Origin: a virus
DNA: 64,000 bases
Reading direction: 5' to 3' (one strand)
IMG/VR virus record: IMGVR_UViG_3300049215_000223
Span: 62,001 to 126,000 of that record
Shown here piece after piece: positions 25,038 to 33,196 of the stretch. Both the position numbers and the translations under genes were made by a program. The notes beneath the pieces were generated by a model, which was given only the letters and a program-made list of their open reading frames with translations, made no database searches and was not told the origin of the DNA. Numbering within the stretch: position 1 is the first letter of the stretch; every line of letters begins with the position of its first letter.

Positions 25038-27541
25038 CAACATTTACTCCAGCCACAATTTGTACAGGTTAAGCACTTTTCCTGATAAGCAAATGAATTA
25101 TCTTTATTACAAGAAGGGCATTTTCTTTCCATAGTAGATTTAGTTCCATCCACAATGTAGTTCTTGAGCACTCTAGCAACTACTTTAGAAAATGATGTAA
25201 TTTCAGAATGTTTATCTTTTAGCAGCTGTTCTACTACGTATTGTAATGGAGTACCATGACGTAGTGCCAGGGAGATAGTACGAGTAAAGGCGCCGAAGGT
25301 AGTATTCTCAAAGACGTTCGCAATATCTTTGATTGTCATTTCATCTTCACCTTCACCAAGAATCAAATTATAAGTGGTTAATCCATCCACTTTACCATTC
25401 TTAGCAATTCTTCCAGTTTTGTATTTATTAGGAATATCGACATACTTAGAAAGTCCTCCGAATACTTCGTATGGTTTGCCATTGAGTACACCAACGAAGA
25501 TGGTCCACGCCTCTCCACTAATTCTAACCTTCTTAATATCACATGTAAGCGTTACAGGGCGCTTAGGAGCATCACAGATTTCAATATCTGTTGGTCTTCC
25601 ATCGACTTTCTTCTTGGCATCATCTTTGTTGATCAAAACACCATCTCTAGATTTATCACGATAGACAGTAAATCCTTTGCAGCCAGCTTCCCAAGCTCTC
25701 ATATAGACCTTGGATACTAATTCTTTGGTGGCATTTTCAGGAAGATTACAAGTCTTGCTGATGCTATGATCAACTGATTTTTGAGCAGCGGCTTGCATAT
25801 CAACAGATGCCATCCAATCAATTTCGTTAGAGGTAGCTCCCCAATATGGAGACTTCTCAACATTCGTCTCTCCAGTAGCATCCATCCACTTTTTGACGCC
25901 GTGATGATAAACTGTAAATTCTTGCCACTGATCACCCATAGCATCTACGAAGTCAACACGAGCATTCTTATCAGATGGGTTATGCTTCTTGCGACGAACA
26001 TAAGCAAGCATGTACACGGGCTCAATGCCAGAAGTAGTTTGGGTTAATGCGGAAACCGATCCGGCAGGAGCTGTAGTAGTATTAGCTATGTTGCGGCGAC
26101 CATACTTCTTCCACATCTTTTTAATTTCTGGAACACAGTCATCAAAAATACTATTGAGGTAGGGGTGATCCTTTTCTAATTCATAATCAAAAATTGGGAA
26201 AGCGCCTCTTTCCTTTGCTAGAATACAGGATGAAGAATGAGATCCGACTGCTAATGCACGATAGATTTTATAGGTCATGTCAACGGCAGACTTTTCCCCA
26301 TATTTGATTCCTAACATGGCTAAAGCGTCGCCTAATGCAGTAATGCCTAAACCAGTACGACGTCCGCTAATGTTCATAGCACGAATCTTTTTCCACAAAT
26401 TCAATTCTACCCGCTTTACTTCTTCGGGTTCAGGATCAGCCTTTACTTTGGCAATAATACGATCAATAGCTTCTAATTCTAAATCAATAATGTCATCCAT
26501 CAAGCGCTGAGCAATAATGGTATGTTGATGAAACTTTTTAAAATCGAAGACGGCATCTTTCGTGAAAGGATTTTTGACGTAAGATGAAAGGTTGAGAACC
26601 AGCAATCTGCAAGCATCATAGGCTGGTAGCACAATTTCTCCACACGGATTGGTACAGATCGATTTGTGACCAAATGCAGCATAAATGTCAGATGGAGTAT
26701 TTCTCTGAACTGTATCCCAAAACAAAAGACCCGGTTCGGCTGACGACCAAGCAGAGTCTATGATCTGATCCCATATGGATTTCATATGGACTTTCTTAAC
26801 TACCTTAGCTTCTTCGGGCTTTTTATCTACTGGCCAACGTAAACTATATTCTGATTCATTCTTGACAGCATTCATAAACTCATCACTGAGTCTAAGAGAA
26901 ATATTAGCGCCAGTTACTTTAGTCAAATCTCTTTTAATATTGATAAAGGTTTCAATCTCTGGATGGTTGCCATCTAGTGTTTGCATTTCTGCTCCACGAC
27001 GACCATTCTGAGCAACTTCACGACAGGTATTAGAATACCTCATCATAAAAACCGCTAGACCATCAGTGGTCTTGGCGGCGTTGTTAGTTACTACATCTTT
27101 GGGACGAATGCCGGAAATATCTAATCCGCACCCACCGCGACGCTTCATGATTTGTGCTAGCTCCTGATCGGCTAACATAATGCCGCCGTAAGAATCTAGT
27201 TTATCAGAATGCACCCCCTGAATGACAAAGCAATTAGAGAGACTTTGCATTTGATATGGATTTCCAATGGCAGACATTGGACTTCCTTGTGGTACGATAA
27301 ATTTAAAATGATCTAACAATGAAAAAATGTTTTCTTCAGAAATAGGATTGGGATATTTTTGTTCAATCCTGGCAAACTCCTTTGACAAGCGCTTGTGCAT
27401 GTCAGATGGAGTTAGCTCCAAATACTCACCTTTTAAGTTCTGCAAAGCATATTTGTCAACAAAAACTTTTGCCGCAAATTCGTCACCTTGAAAATACTCT
27501 GTTGATGCTTCCAAAACCTGAGAATAAGTGTATACACCCAT
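25037..27541 (-). CDS. nrdJ: Class II (adenosylcobalamin-dependent) ribonucleotide reductase, 834 aa
   Basis: The large catalytic barrel has redox Cys104 (SLSNCFV), the active-site NPCGE motif (Asn298, Cys300, Glu302), the partner Cys311, and APAGSVSALTQTTSGIEPVY, the phosphate-binding loop of the family. GRRGAEMQTLDGNHPE is another family block. The last 30 residues are a CxxC-x(n)-CxxC zinc-ribbon-like tail (CPSC, CTNC) with a final Cys, which in NrdJ proteins passes electrons to the active site. No radical-generating small subunit gene is needed and none is seen nearby, consistent with the B12-dependent class. It makes deoxynucleotides from ribonucleotides for phage replication, with or without oxygen, provided the host supplies or imports cobalamin. 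A TAAGGGTG ribosome site precedes the ATG. Confidence 0.95.
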   Translation of the reverse strand: MGVYTYSQVLEASTEYFQGDEFAAKVFVDKYALQNLKGEYLELTPSDMHKRLSKEFARIEQKYPNPISEENIFSLLDHFKFIVPQGSPMSAIGNPYQMQSLSNCFVIQGVHSDKLDSYGGIMLADQELAQIMKRRGGCGLDISGIRPKDVVTNNAAKTTDGLAVFMMRYSNTCREVAQNGRRGAEMQTLDGNHPEIETFINIKRDLTKVTGANISLRLSDEFMNAVKNESEYSLRWPVDKKPEEAKVVKKVHMKSIWDQIIDSAWSSAEPGLLFWDTVQRNTPSDIYAAFGHKSICTNPCGEIVLPAYDACRLLVLNLSSYVKNPFTKDAVFDFKKFHQHTIIAQRLMDDIIDLELEAIDRIIAKVKADPEPEEVKRVELNLWKKIRAMNISGRRTGLGITALGDALAMLGIKYGEKSAVDMTYKIYRALAVGSHSSSCILAKERGAFPIFDYELEKDHPYLNSIFDDCVPEIKKMWKKYGRRNIANTTTAPAGSVSALTQTTSGIEPVYMLAYVRRKKHNPSDKNARVDFVDAMGDQWQEFTVYHHGVKKWMDATGETNVEKSPYWGATSNEIDWMASVDMQAAAQKSVDHSISKTCNLPENATKELVSKVYMRAWEAGCKGFTVYRDKSRDGVLINKDDAKKKVDGRPTDIEICDAPKRPVTLTCDIKKVRISGEAWTIFVGVLNGKPYEVFGGLSKYVDIPNKYKTGRIAKNGKVDGLTTYNLILGEGEDEMTIKDIANVFENTTFGAFTRTISLALRHGTPLQYVVEQLLKDKHSEITSFSKVVARVLKNYIVDGTKSTMERKCPSCNKDNSFAYQEKCLTCTNCGWSKC

Positions 27542-27580
27542 AATTCACCCTTACGAGAATTAAGTTATTTAATCCGTTAA

Positions 27581-27597
27581 AACTAGTTCCGCTAGTT
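27581..27597 (-). terminator. Hairpin after the sigma-factor gene
   Basis: Six-base arms AACTAG and CTAGTT around a 5-base loop, lying 3 bases past the sigma-factor stop; on the minus strand the stem is followed by two further T after CTAGTT. It is short for an intrinsic terminator and could instead be an operator for the reductase gene. Confidence 0.35.
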
Positions 27598-27599
27598 GT

Positions 27600-28229
27600 T
27601 TATATTTTGATGGTGTCTTTCATAGAGGAAAGAGCGCCGTTAATCATCTTTATGCAAGATAATCGAGATATACCTAACTTTTTGCATATCTTGTTAATCG
27701 ACATTGGTTTATCACCATCGAATCCAAATGCTAGATTAATGACTTCTTTCTGCCGTTGATTCAATACAGAGATTGCGCCGTGAATAGCCTGTGTAGCTTG
27801 AGACTCTTCCAGCTCTTTATCTGGACAGTATCTCTCCTCGATCATCAAAGGCATCACAGACTCTTTGTGAGGTGTGGTGTTCTTTGCGACCTTTAATGGA
27901 TATCTAATTGTGGTGTGCAAATTGGCGCTTCTAGAAATTCTAGTGTCGATGTATTTATGTGCCCACCAAAAGAAAGAACCCTTCTTAGGGTTGTAGTTGT
28001 TCATGGCTTTGATAAGAGCCTCGAACCCTTCTTGATTCAAATCATCATAATTGCTGAATGCCTTGTAACGACCAGTCTTCATGGTTACAAGGTATCTAAA
28101 CTTCTCCATGCAAACCTTTTCATGCCTCTTCAATTCATTAGTGATCTTTGGATCGGCAGTCTCTTTTACCTGCACTCTGAGATCAATTAATTTGGTCATA
28201 AGGTCTTGAGCTTCTTGTTCTGTTAGCAT
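27600..28229 (-). CDS. Sigma-70-family RNA polymerase sigma factor, 209 aa
   Basis: Residues about 40-100 match sigma region 2, with YDDLNQEGFEALIKAMNNYN and a GSFFWWAHKYIDTRISR helix that in known factors contacts the -10 element and core polymerase. Residues about 155-205 match region 4: LNQRQKEVINLAFGFDG and then a helix-turn-helix (SINKICKKLGISR) that normally reads the -35 element. No region 1.1 and only a short linker, so it is of the small group-3/4 or phage type. It would direct host RNA polymerase to phage promoters. Its own upstream 91 bases hold no consensus promoter I can name. The Shine-Dalgarno-like site is weak (GAGAAAAAAG). Confidence 0.88.
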   Translation of the reverse strand: MLTEQEAQDLMTKLIDLRVQVKETADPKITNELKRHEKVCMEKFRYLVTMKTGRYKAFSNYDDLNQEGFEALIKAMNNYNPKKGSFFWWAHKYIDTRISRSANLHTTIRYPLKVAKNTTPHKESVMPLMIEERYCPDKELEESQATQAIHGAISVLNQRQKEVINLAFGFDGDKPMSINKICKKLGISRLSCIKMINGALSSMKDTIKI

Positions 28230-28320
28230 TCTTTTTTCTCGCTTAATGTCGAAAGTAAATGTATACTGGATTATTGATACGCACTAATAATATAGATAAA
28301 AAATCTGTAACGCCACGAAT

Positions 28321-28476
28321 TCACTTGGCGATTTGTTCCTCTAATAATTCAATGACTGACTCGATTGTGTTCTTAATGATCTCTTCATCATCTAAAGTTA
28401 GAGCCAATTTCAACAGGTCTGCCATTTGTTGCAGCTTCTGCTTTGTATCATCTGAATTTTTAGACTTCTTTGGCAT
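28321..28476 (-). CDS. Small coiled-coil protein, 51 aa
   Basis: Start chosen at ATG 28476, which avoids overlap with the zinc-ribbon gene ending at 28481. The product is a single charged helix with leucines in heptad spacing (MADLLKLALTLDDEEIIKNT), compatible with a coiled-coil dimer. It lies between the sigma factor and an FmdB-like gene. Function unknown. Confidence 0.55.
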   Translation of the reverse strand: MPKKSKNSDDTKQKLQQMADLLKLALTLDDEEIIKNTIESVIELLEEQIAK

Positions 28477-28480
28477 GGTA

Positions 28481-28699
28481 TTAACTGTAATTGTCCTTCG
28501 CCCAACCACCGCCATTCAGAATGAAGCTTCCACCACCTGCAATGAGTTTCTTAACTTTTTGAAAAGTTTTGCGACCACCAAGTGTTAAATCGCCTTCGGC
28601 TTCTGTCTCACATTGAGGACAATATTCCAACTCTTCATTGATAGAATGTTGATGTTCAAATTCTCCGTGAATTGGGCACTCATAAAGGTAGGTTGGCAT
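28481..28699 (-). CDS. FmdB-type zinc-ribbon protein, 72 aa
   Basis: The start at ATG 28699 gives MPTYLYECP, the standard beginning of FmdB/putative regulatory zinc ribbons, where aromatic residues precede the first Cys. Cys8 and the CPQC pair plus a nearby His supply zinc ligands. A second part, GGRKTFQKVKKLIAGGGSFILN and GGGWAKDNY, is typical of phage members of this family. Longer upstream in-frame starts would overlap the preceding gene and are not needed. Likely a small nucleic-acid-binding or regulatory protein. Confidence 0.75.
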   Translation of the reverse strand: MPTYLYECPIHGEFEHQHSINEELEYCPQCETEAEGDLTLGGRKTFQKVKKLIAGGGSFILNGGGWAKDNYS

Positions 28700-28706
28700 T
28701 TTTCCT

Positions 28707-28750
28707 CTAATTTCTCTTTTAATATCGTAATCTAATTTCTCTTTTAATAT
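28707..28750. repeat. 19-base direct repeat, 25-base period
   Basis: CTAATTTCTCTTTTAATAT occurs at 28707-28725 and again at 28732-28750, spanning the end of the 70-residue gene and the leader of the FmdB-type gene. It looks like a recent tandem duplication of about 25 bases. Confidence 0.8.
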
Positions 28751-28931
28751 TGTCAATTTCCATGCCAACTTTACTTAATTCTTCTCGAATCTTTTTAGTT
28801 TTGGCTAGTCTGTCCTCAAGTGACGATTTAAGATCATTTTCCACGCCCTCAATTTGCTCCAATAAATCTTGGACTGCCCAGCTGGCAGCGATTAATTGTG
28901 CGCGAAAATAAGAACGCTTCGTATTGCTCAT
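28719..28931 (-). CDS. Small coiled-coil protein, 70 aa
   Basis: Predominantly a charged helix with heptad-like hydrophobics (LLEQIEGVENDLKSSLEDRL), probably a coiled coil, ending IKREIRLRY. Its start overlaps the stop of the 112-residue FmdB-type gene as ATGA. Its last codons lie in a duplicated 25-base segment. Together with the FmdB gene it repeats the small-helix plus zinc-ribbon pairing seen just downstream. Confidence 0.65.
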   Translation of the reverse strand: MSNTKRSYFRAQLIAASWAVQDLLEQIEGVENDLKSSLEDRLAKTKKIREELSKVGMEIDNIKREIRLRY

Positions 28932-29266
28932 CTACGTCTATCTCTCTTTTGCTGATCCATTCTGGTTTGCAACTGCTGATACTTATCTTCACCTAGTAAG
29001 TTAGCATATACTTTTTCTTTTGCAGCAGCATCGCTCTTAAGAGTGCGAATATCTCCCTTAACCTTATCAACTAAATCTTGTCCGGTCAGCTCTACAGTGC
29101 CTCTACCAGAGCCACCGCTAATCAATCGCACAACCTGACCCTTGGCTTTGCACTTAGGACATTCGTCAGGAGTTGGTGCTTTAATGGAAAGCCACTCTTC
29201 CCATTCATGGTTGCATTGGGTTTCACCTTCTATTACTGCTCTACATTGAAATTCATAGGTTGGCAT
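28928..29266 (-). CDS. FmdB-type zinc-ribbon protein, 112 aa
   Basis: The ATG at 29266 gives MPTYEFQC, the FmdB start; an in-frame GTG three codons earlier is less likely. Zinc ligands are Cys8, Cys18 or His20, and the CPKC pair. A glycine-rich turn (ISGGSGRGTVELTG) and a helical basic tail (KYQQLQTRMDQQKRDRRR) follow. The tail may bind nucleic acid. It is the second FmdB-type gene of the cluster and shows family resemblance to the 72-residue one. Phage relatives are common but their role is unknown. Confidence 0.75.
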   Translation of the reverse strand: MPTYEFQCRAVIEGETQCNHEWEEWLSIKAPTPDECPKCKAKGQVVRLISGGSGRGTVELTGQDLVDKVKGDIRTLKSDAAAKEKVYANLLGEDKYQQLQTRMDQQKRDRRR

Positions 29267-29267
29267 A

Positions 29268-29450
29268 TTATTCACTTTCTTCTACTAACGACTTATCTAT
29301 CAGTCTATATTCTATATCTTTAGTCCAGTTCTTTTTGATATCTTGCTTGTGCTTTTCATCTTTTACTTCAAAGACAATATAGAGCTTTCCGGTCTTTTCC
29401 TCATATTCAATACGCACAGCCTCAGCAACAATTTTTTCAGTACTACTCAT
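29268..29450 (-). CDS. Unknown 60-aa protein
   Basis: Alternating strands and charged turns (AVRIEYEEKTGKLYIVFEVK) with no cysteine or membrane segment. Its ATG at 29450 overlaps the restored stop of the endonuclease pseudogene as ATGA, showing that the endonuclease once read through to this point in the same coupled style as its neighbours. Confidence 0.65.
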   Translation of the reverse strand: MSSTEKIVAEAVRIEYEEKTGKLYIVFEVKDEKHKQDIKKNWTKDIEYRLIDKSLVEESE

Positions 29451-30095
29451 AACATTTTCCTAAAATCATTTTCCCAAATACTAATAACAACATACCCATT
29501 CTCTTTTAATATTTTTTCTTTATTCAAAGTATTAGAATACATTTCTCCAAAAGTTTTTTTTAGTTACTTTGCAATAGCCATTTGGAGGATAAAATACCGG
29601 GTTGCCGTGCCAAAAATCTCCATAAAACTCATAAACTGTTTTAGTATTTTGATTAAATCCATCTACTCTAAATGTTATTTTACCTATCTTAATTGTTACC
29701 GATCTATGCTGTTTATCATCCGGTATGCCAATAAAATCTAGCCATTTAGATTCAATAGAAGAGATGACCCTATTACACTTCGGACATCCATGACCATCTA
29801 AATGATCGTTTGGTTTTTGATAAAATCTTCCATGTTTTTTGCATACTATTTCTATTGGCTCTTTTGCATTGTGGTAAATAGTAGTTGAGTAATTATATTT
29901 ACCATTGTGTTTTTGCTCAGCCATTATAATAAATTCTTGTGTGCTTAAAGTATTTTTAATTGCTCTAGTTTCACTTCCGCATTGTGGACAGCCACAGCCA
30001 AATAAATGCGATGCTATAGTTTGCTCAAATGCACCATGTTTTTTGCATTGTATTATGATTTTATCTTTATTGTTAACAAATTCTAAAGTTCTCAT
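29447..30095 (-). pseudogene. Frameshifted zinc-repeat/Vsr-like homing endonuclease
   Basis: The readable frame from 30095 has two CKKHGxF...GCGCPxC zinc-binding repeats, the kind found in phage homing endonucleases, then IESKWLDFIG and VDGFNQNTKTVYEFYGDFWHGNP, a Vsr/PD-(D/E)xK-like nuclease core. It stops early after an A-tract of eight (T run 29554-29561). Deleting one A restores TFGEMYSNTLNKEKILKENG and VVISIWENDFRKML, a good match to the usual family C-terminus, ending in TGA at 29447-29449. The first repeat also lacks its normal upstream half, because the gene is fused to the HNH remnant. Either the gene is dead or polymerase slippage on A8 restores it. Confidence 0.75.
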
Positions 30096-30706
30096 CCTCC
30101 ATAGATGAGTACGGTAATTCTGATTGCGGAATAATATGATCTAGCTGCCAAGTCCATGTCGTAGGGTCGTTATCGTCCCAGTGATCGGCTATATAAGTCC
30201 CACGATTATTCCAATTCATCCATGACTCAAATTGGGCTTCAATGTGATTTTTCAATTGCTCTATAGAATAATCTAAATACTGCAAACAAGATTTTCGATG
30301 TTTCGTACCATTTCGTGAGGAGAGCATTAGAGCAATAGCCCTGGAGACTGTGTTTCGCAGGGCAAACACGGCATCTACTTGTGCCTTCTTTCTTTTGTAT
30401 ACTAATTTTTGCGCAATTATCTTTTTCCTATTTAAAGAATAATACTTATGATCTTTTTCTTTATATGAGTCTATATTCTTTTTTCGGTGTACCTTTTGTT
30501 TTTGGCGGATCGTGCTCCTATTATCCTTGTAGTATTCTTTCTTTTTATCGAGCAGTTCTTTCTTATGTTCAGAACGATAATTTTCTTGATATGCTTTATT
30601 GCATTCCTTACATGTATTATCATACTTCTGCGTCTTTTTTATAAAACTAAAATAGCCATCATTAGTGTTCTTGTCCTGCCCGCATTTTATACAAGTTTTT
30701 TTTCAT
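30073..30706 (-). pseudogene. HNH homing endonuclease, frameshifted at start and truncated at end
   Basis: From 30702 a frame encodes KKTCIKCGQDKNTNDGYFSF, a Cys-pair zinc ribbon, then CKECNKAY, a long lysine-rich linker and an HNH core (WTWQLDHIIPQSELPYSS), a family common in phages. The natural ATG at 30706, overlapping the helicase stop as ATGA, is out of frame by one base because the following A-tract has eight A (30696-30703); seven would give MKKTCIKCG. The C-terminus ends abruptly at ENFRIC instead of continuing into the usual WALSNL-type end, where the second endonuclease begins. So it has two lesions. Confidence 0.75.
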
Positions 30707-32106
30707 ATGTCCAACAATTCGATTTTCGTAGATATGTCATCTATATCACGCATCTCAAAGGTCGTTGGATCTTCCTCTACCTTATCGTCCAGTAGAGTGC
30801 CGCAAGCTAGATTTTTAATAATTCTGCCTTCACCCAATTCACCATCACGATTCTTGATCAAATGGTACTTCATATCTGGATAGCTTTTTTCATTAGGGCG
30901 GGTTTCGATTTGAACTGCAATGTTGGCATTCTGCATAATCAAAGCGGAACGACCAATACGATGCAATCCAATCTTATCCTCTTCCTTGGCACCCTTGGTA
31001 CGATTCAACTGAACTGCGCTTAGAACGATGCAGTTATGAACTCTTGCAAATTCATGAATCTTCTCTGCAATCTTACCTAGCTTCAGCCAGTCTTCCATAT
31101 CCGTGCCATCGTAATCCATCAATCCTAGATAGTCGATAACAATTATCTTAGGATCGAATTTAGCTTTAGCTTCTTCGTAGATTAGCTCCAGGCTTTCCAT
31201 GGTAGCGCCTCTAGGAATATCGATAATTTCAAATTCGTATGGATAATTATTGATGAACTTTAAAGACTTCTTTAGCTTACCGGCATCGTCTGGACCAAGC
31301 GTCGCATTTCTAATCTGCTTAGATGGGCTAGCTGACATTCTAGCTAACACACGATTCAAGCAAGGCTTGAATGGCATTTCTAAAGAGAAATACAACACGC
31401 TATTGCCAGGACCAAAATTACTGGTCATATCAATATTATTATTCTGCATCCAAATCTGAATTGCCATGTTCATCAATAACATGGACTTACCACCACCAGA
31501 TTCGCCACCAATGAGCAACAACTCTCCTGGACGCAAACCATCCGTTACACGATCTAGGTAGGAATAACCTGTAGTAATACCTTGGTCAAACTTGGGATCT
31601 TCTAACTTAGCATTATACTCTTCTCTAAAAATAGGAACAGCTTCTTTTAGAGTCTTACGTTCATATGCTTTTACTTGGCTCAATGACTTAATAGACTGAA
31701 CCGTCTTTTGCATATCTGTAATAGCTCTAGAAACATCCATGCTACCAGCCTCTAACTTAGAGAAGCTGTCCTTCATAGTTAGAATTTGTTTCTCAGCATA
31801 CCTTTTCTTAATCTTCTCTAAATCATGCTTATATTCTCTATCATCATAACTGATTCGATCAAGTTGTTCCCACATCTTTTTAACATGATCAATTAGTTTT
31901 TCATTGTTGCCTTTAGACAACTTCTCAACCATGACTCTTTGAGTTGGAACTTCCTTATAAGTACGGACATAGCTAACTGCTAGGTTGGCAAAATTCCATA
32001 CCTCGGGCACAAACAACTTTGGATCGCATTCATTTACGAAATCCAATGCATGCTTCTTATTTGTGACTAGTGTCTTTAGGATAACTAGATCTAACTCATT
32101 ACTCAT
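30703..32106 (-). CDS. dnaB: DnaB-type replicative helicase, 467 aa
   Basis: The RecA-like motor is intact: Walker A GGESGGGKS (residues 200-208), VLYFSLEMPF, Walker B IIVIDYLGLMDY (321-332) and an AVQLNR sensor region. The N-terminal 150 residues are helical, as in DnaB helicase N-domains that pack with primase and loader. It unwinds DNA 5' to 3' at the phage fork. The neighbours fit: a DnaC-type loader two genes upstream and a 129-residue protein between them, all coupled by ATGA or TAATG. Its stop TGA is followed directly by the frame of a degenerate HNH endonuclease. No intein or internal break is seen. Confidence 0.93.
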   Translation of the reverse strand: MSNELDLVILKTLVTNKKHALDFVNECDPKLFVPEVWNFANLAVSYVRTYKEVPTQRVMVEKLSKGNNEKLIDHVKKMWEQLDRISYDDREYKHDLEKIKKRYAEKQILTMKDSFSKLEAGSMDVSRAITDMQKTVQSIKSLSQVKAYERKTLKEAVPIFREEYNAKLEDPKFDQGITTGYSYLDRVTDGLRPGELLLIGGESGGGKSMLLMNMAIQIWMQNNNIDMTSNFGPGNSVLYFSLEMPFKPCLNRVLARMSASPSKQIRNATLGPDDAGKLKKSLKFINNYPYEFEIIDIPRGATMESLELIYEEAKAKFDPKIIVIDYLGLMDYDGTDMEDWLKLGKIAEKIHEFARVHNCIVLSAVQLNRTKGAKEEDKIGLHRIGRSALIMQNANIAVQIETRPNEKSYPDMKYHLIKNRDGELGEGRIIKNLACGTLLDDKVEEDPTTFEMRDIDDISTKIELLDI

Positions 32107-32492
32107 AGAGTTCCCTTTGGCAATTTGCCTGGCACATATGCTGACTTTCTATTTCTTTTAATAGGAATCAATAGTTTAGCATCTTCTTGTTCTTTTTTCC
32201 AAAGCTCTTCCTGAAAATGCTTCTTCAGTGCAACTGCATCAATAACAACATCAGAATCAGGAATGATGCCCGCTCTTTTAGCAATAGCATCAAATTCTTG
32301 CTGAGTCATGTGTGAAATTAATTCGGCAGCTACCATGGCTTCCGGGCAACCCGAACCATTTTCAGAGCCCCTAGCAACATCATCACCTTCCCTCATGAAC
32401 TTACAGTCACAAGGCTGCTTAGTATAAGAGCACAAGGCGGCAGATAATCTACACAGAGATTTCACTAATATTTCTTTTTTAGGACTATACAT
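32103..32492 (-). CDS. Unknown 129-aa protein of the helicase operon
   Basis: The N-terminal half contains four cysteines (CSYTKQPCDCKF and GSGCPEA) that could bind zinc or an iron-sulphur cluster, then helices (AELISHMTQQEFDAIAKRAG), and a basic end (IPIKRNRKSAYVPGK). It lies between the loader and the helicase genes and overlaps both, so it is likely a replication accessory factor. No family recognised. Confidence 0.7.
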   Translation of the reverse strand: MYSPKKEILVKSLCRLSAALCSYTKQPCDCKFMREGDDVARGSENGSGCPEAMVAAELISHMTQQEFDAIAKRAGIIPDSDVVIDAVALKKHFQEELWKKEQEDAKLLIPIKRNRKSAYVPGKLPKGTL

Positions 32493-33196
32493 TATTTCCT
32501 CTTTCTAAAATCTTCACCCATTACTGGGAATATTTTCAAATAGCCCTTCATCAAACTATCAATGCTCTCTTTGAGAGGACCATGAAAACTGGATACTACA
32601 TTGGGACTATTAGTACACATCAATGTAGGAATTTTGTTTTGGCTACGAGTCCTAAAGACACTTTCCAAACTACGAGCATATAGATTGGCTGCATTCTCTG
32701 AAGACATGAAGCGAGGATCGAATTCATCGATTGCCAAGAAGTCCACCAAAGCGAGTTCACGGCGAGCTATGTAGCGGTCTTCACCAGAAGCTTGCGTAAG
32801 GACAGATACTATATCACTCAGTGTGGTATACAGGCAGGTAAAACCTTTCTGACTTGCTTTTTTCAAGACGGCAGTTATTGTCATGGTTTTACCTAGACCA
32901 TGACCACCAGCAAAACAAATAGAAGATCCAGTAATATAAGAGTTTTTTAGATCAGCAATATATTCGTTGTATTTGGCGAGCAAACGAGAGTCGCCTACAA
33001 AGTCTCGATCCATCTTGAGAGTCCAATATTCAAGAGGAATATTACTTTCCGCATATCGATTGATGGCAATTAGTCTGACGTGCTTCTCGTCATCATTCAT
33101 CGACTGGTCGTTGCTTACGGCGTCCAGTGCCTCCTTGAGTTTGCGGGGCGGGATGTTGTTGAGCGCTTGACTTCTTGAAAAATCCGGGATATCCAT
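32492..33196 (-). CDS. DnaC/IstB-type helicase loader ATPase, 234 aa
   Basis: Walker A GGHGLGKT (residues 97-104), Walker B FLAIDEFD (153-160) and a sensor region PTLMCTNSP (190-198) identify an AAA+ helicase loader. The length fits DnaC-like proteins. It should load the DnaB-type helicase encoded two genes downstream onto single-stranded DNA. The ATG at 33196 has a good GAAGG site, but it overlaps the upstream gene by 104 bases; an internal ATG at 33100 would give 202 residues with no ribosome site. The longer form is preferred because of the ribosome site, although DnaC-type N-termini vary. Confidence 0.85.
   Translation of the reverse strand: MDIPDFSRSQALNNIPPRKLKEALDAVSNDQSMNDDEKHVRLIAINRYAESNIPLEYWTLKMDRDFVGDSRLLAKYNEYIADLKNSYITGSSICFAGGHGLGKTMTITAVLKKASQKGFTCLYTTLSDIVSVLTQASGEDRYIARRELALVDFLAIDEFDPRFMSSENAANLYARSLESVFRTRSQNKIPTLMCTNSPNVVSSFHGPLKESIDSLMKGYLKIFPVMGEDFRKRK

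Noticed and set aside
27915-28190. Plus-strand frames opposite the sigma-factor gene
   Set aside because: Shadows of a well-supported minus-strand gene.
29532-30706. Programmed ribosomal frameshift in the endonucleases
   Set aside because: No downstream structure is obvious and one of the breaks is at the start codon; decay or transcriptional slippage is simpler, but not excluded.
30703-32106. Intein or intron inside the helicase gene next to the endonucleases
   Set aside because: The helicase reads through all motifs without insertion; the endonucleases are separate genes.
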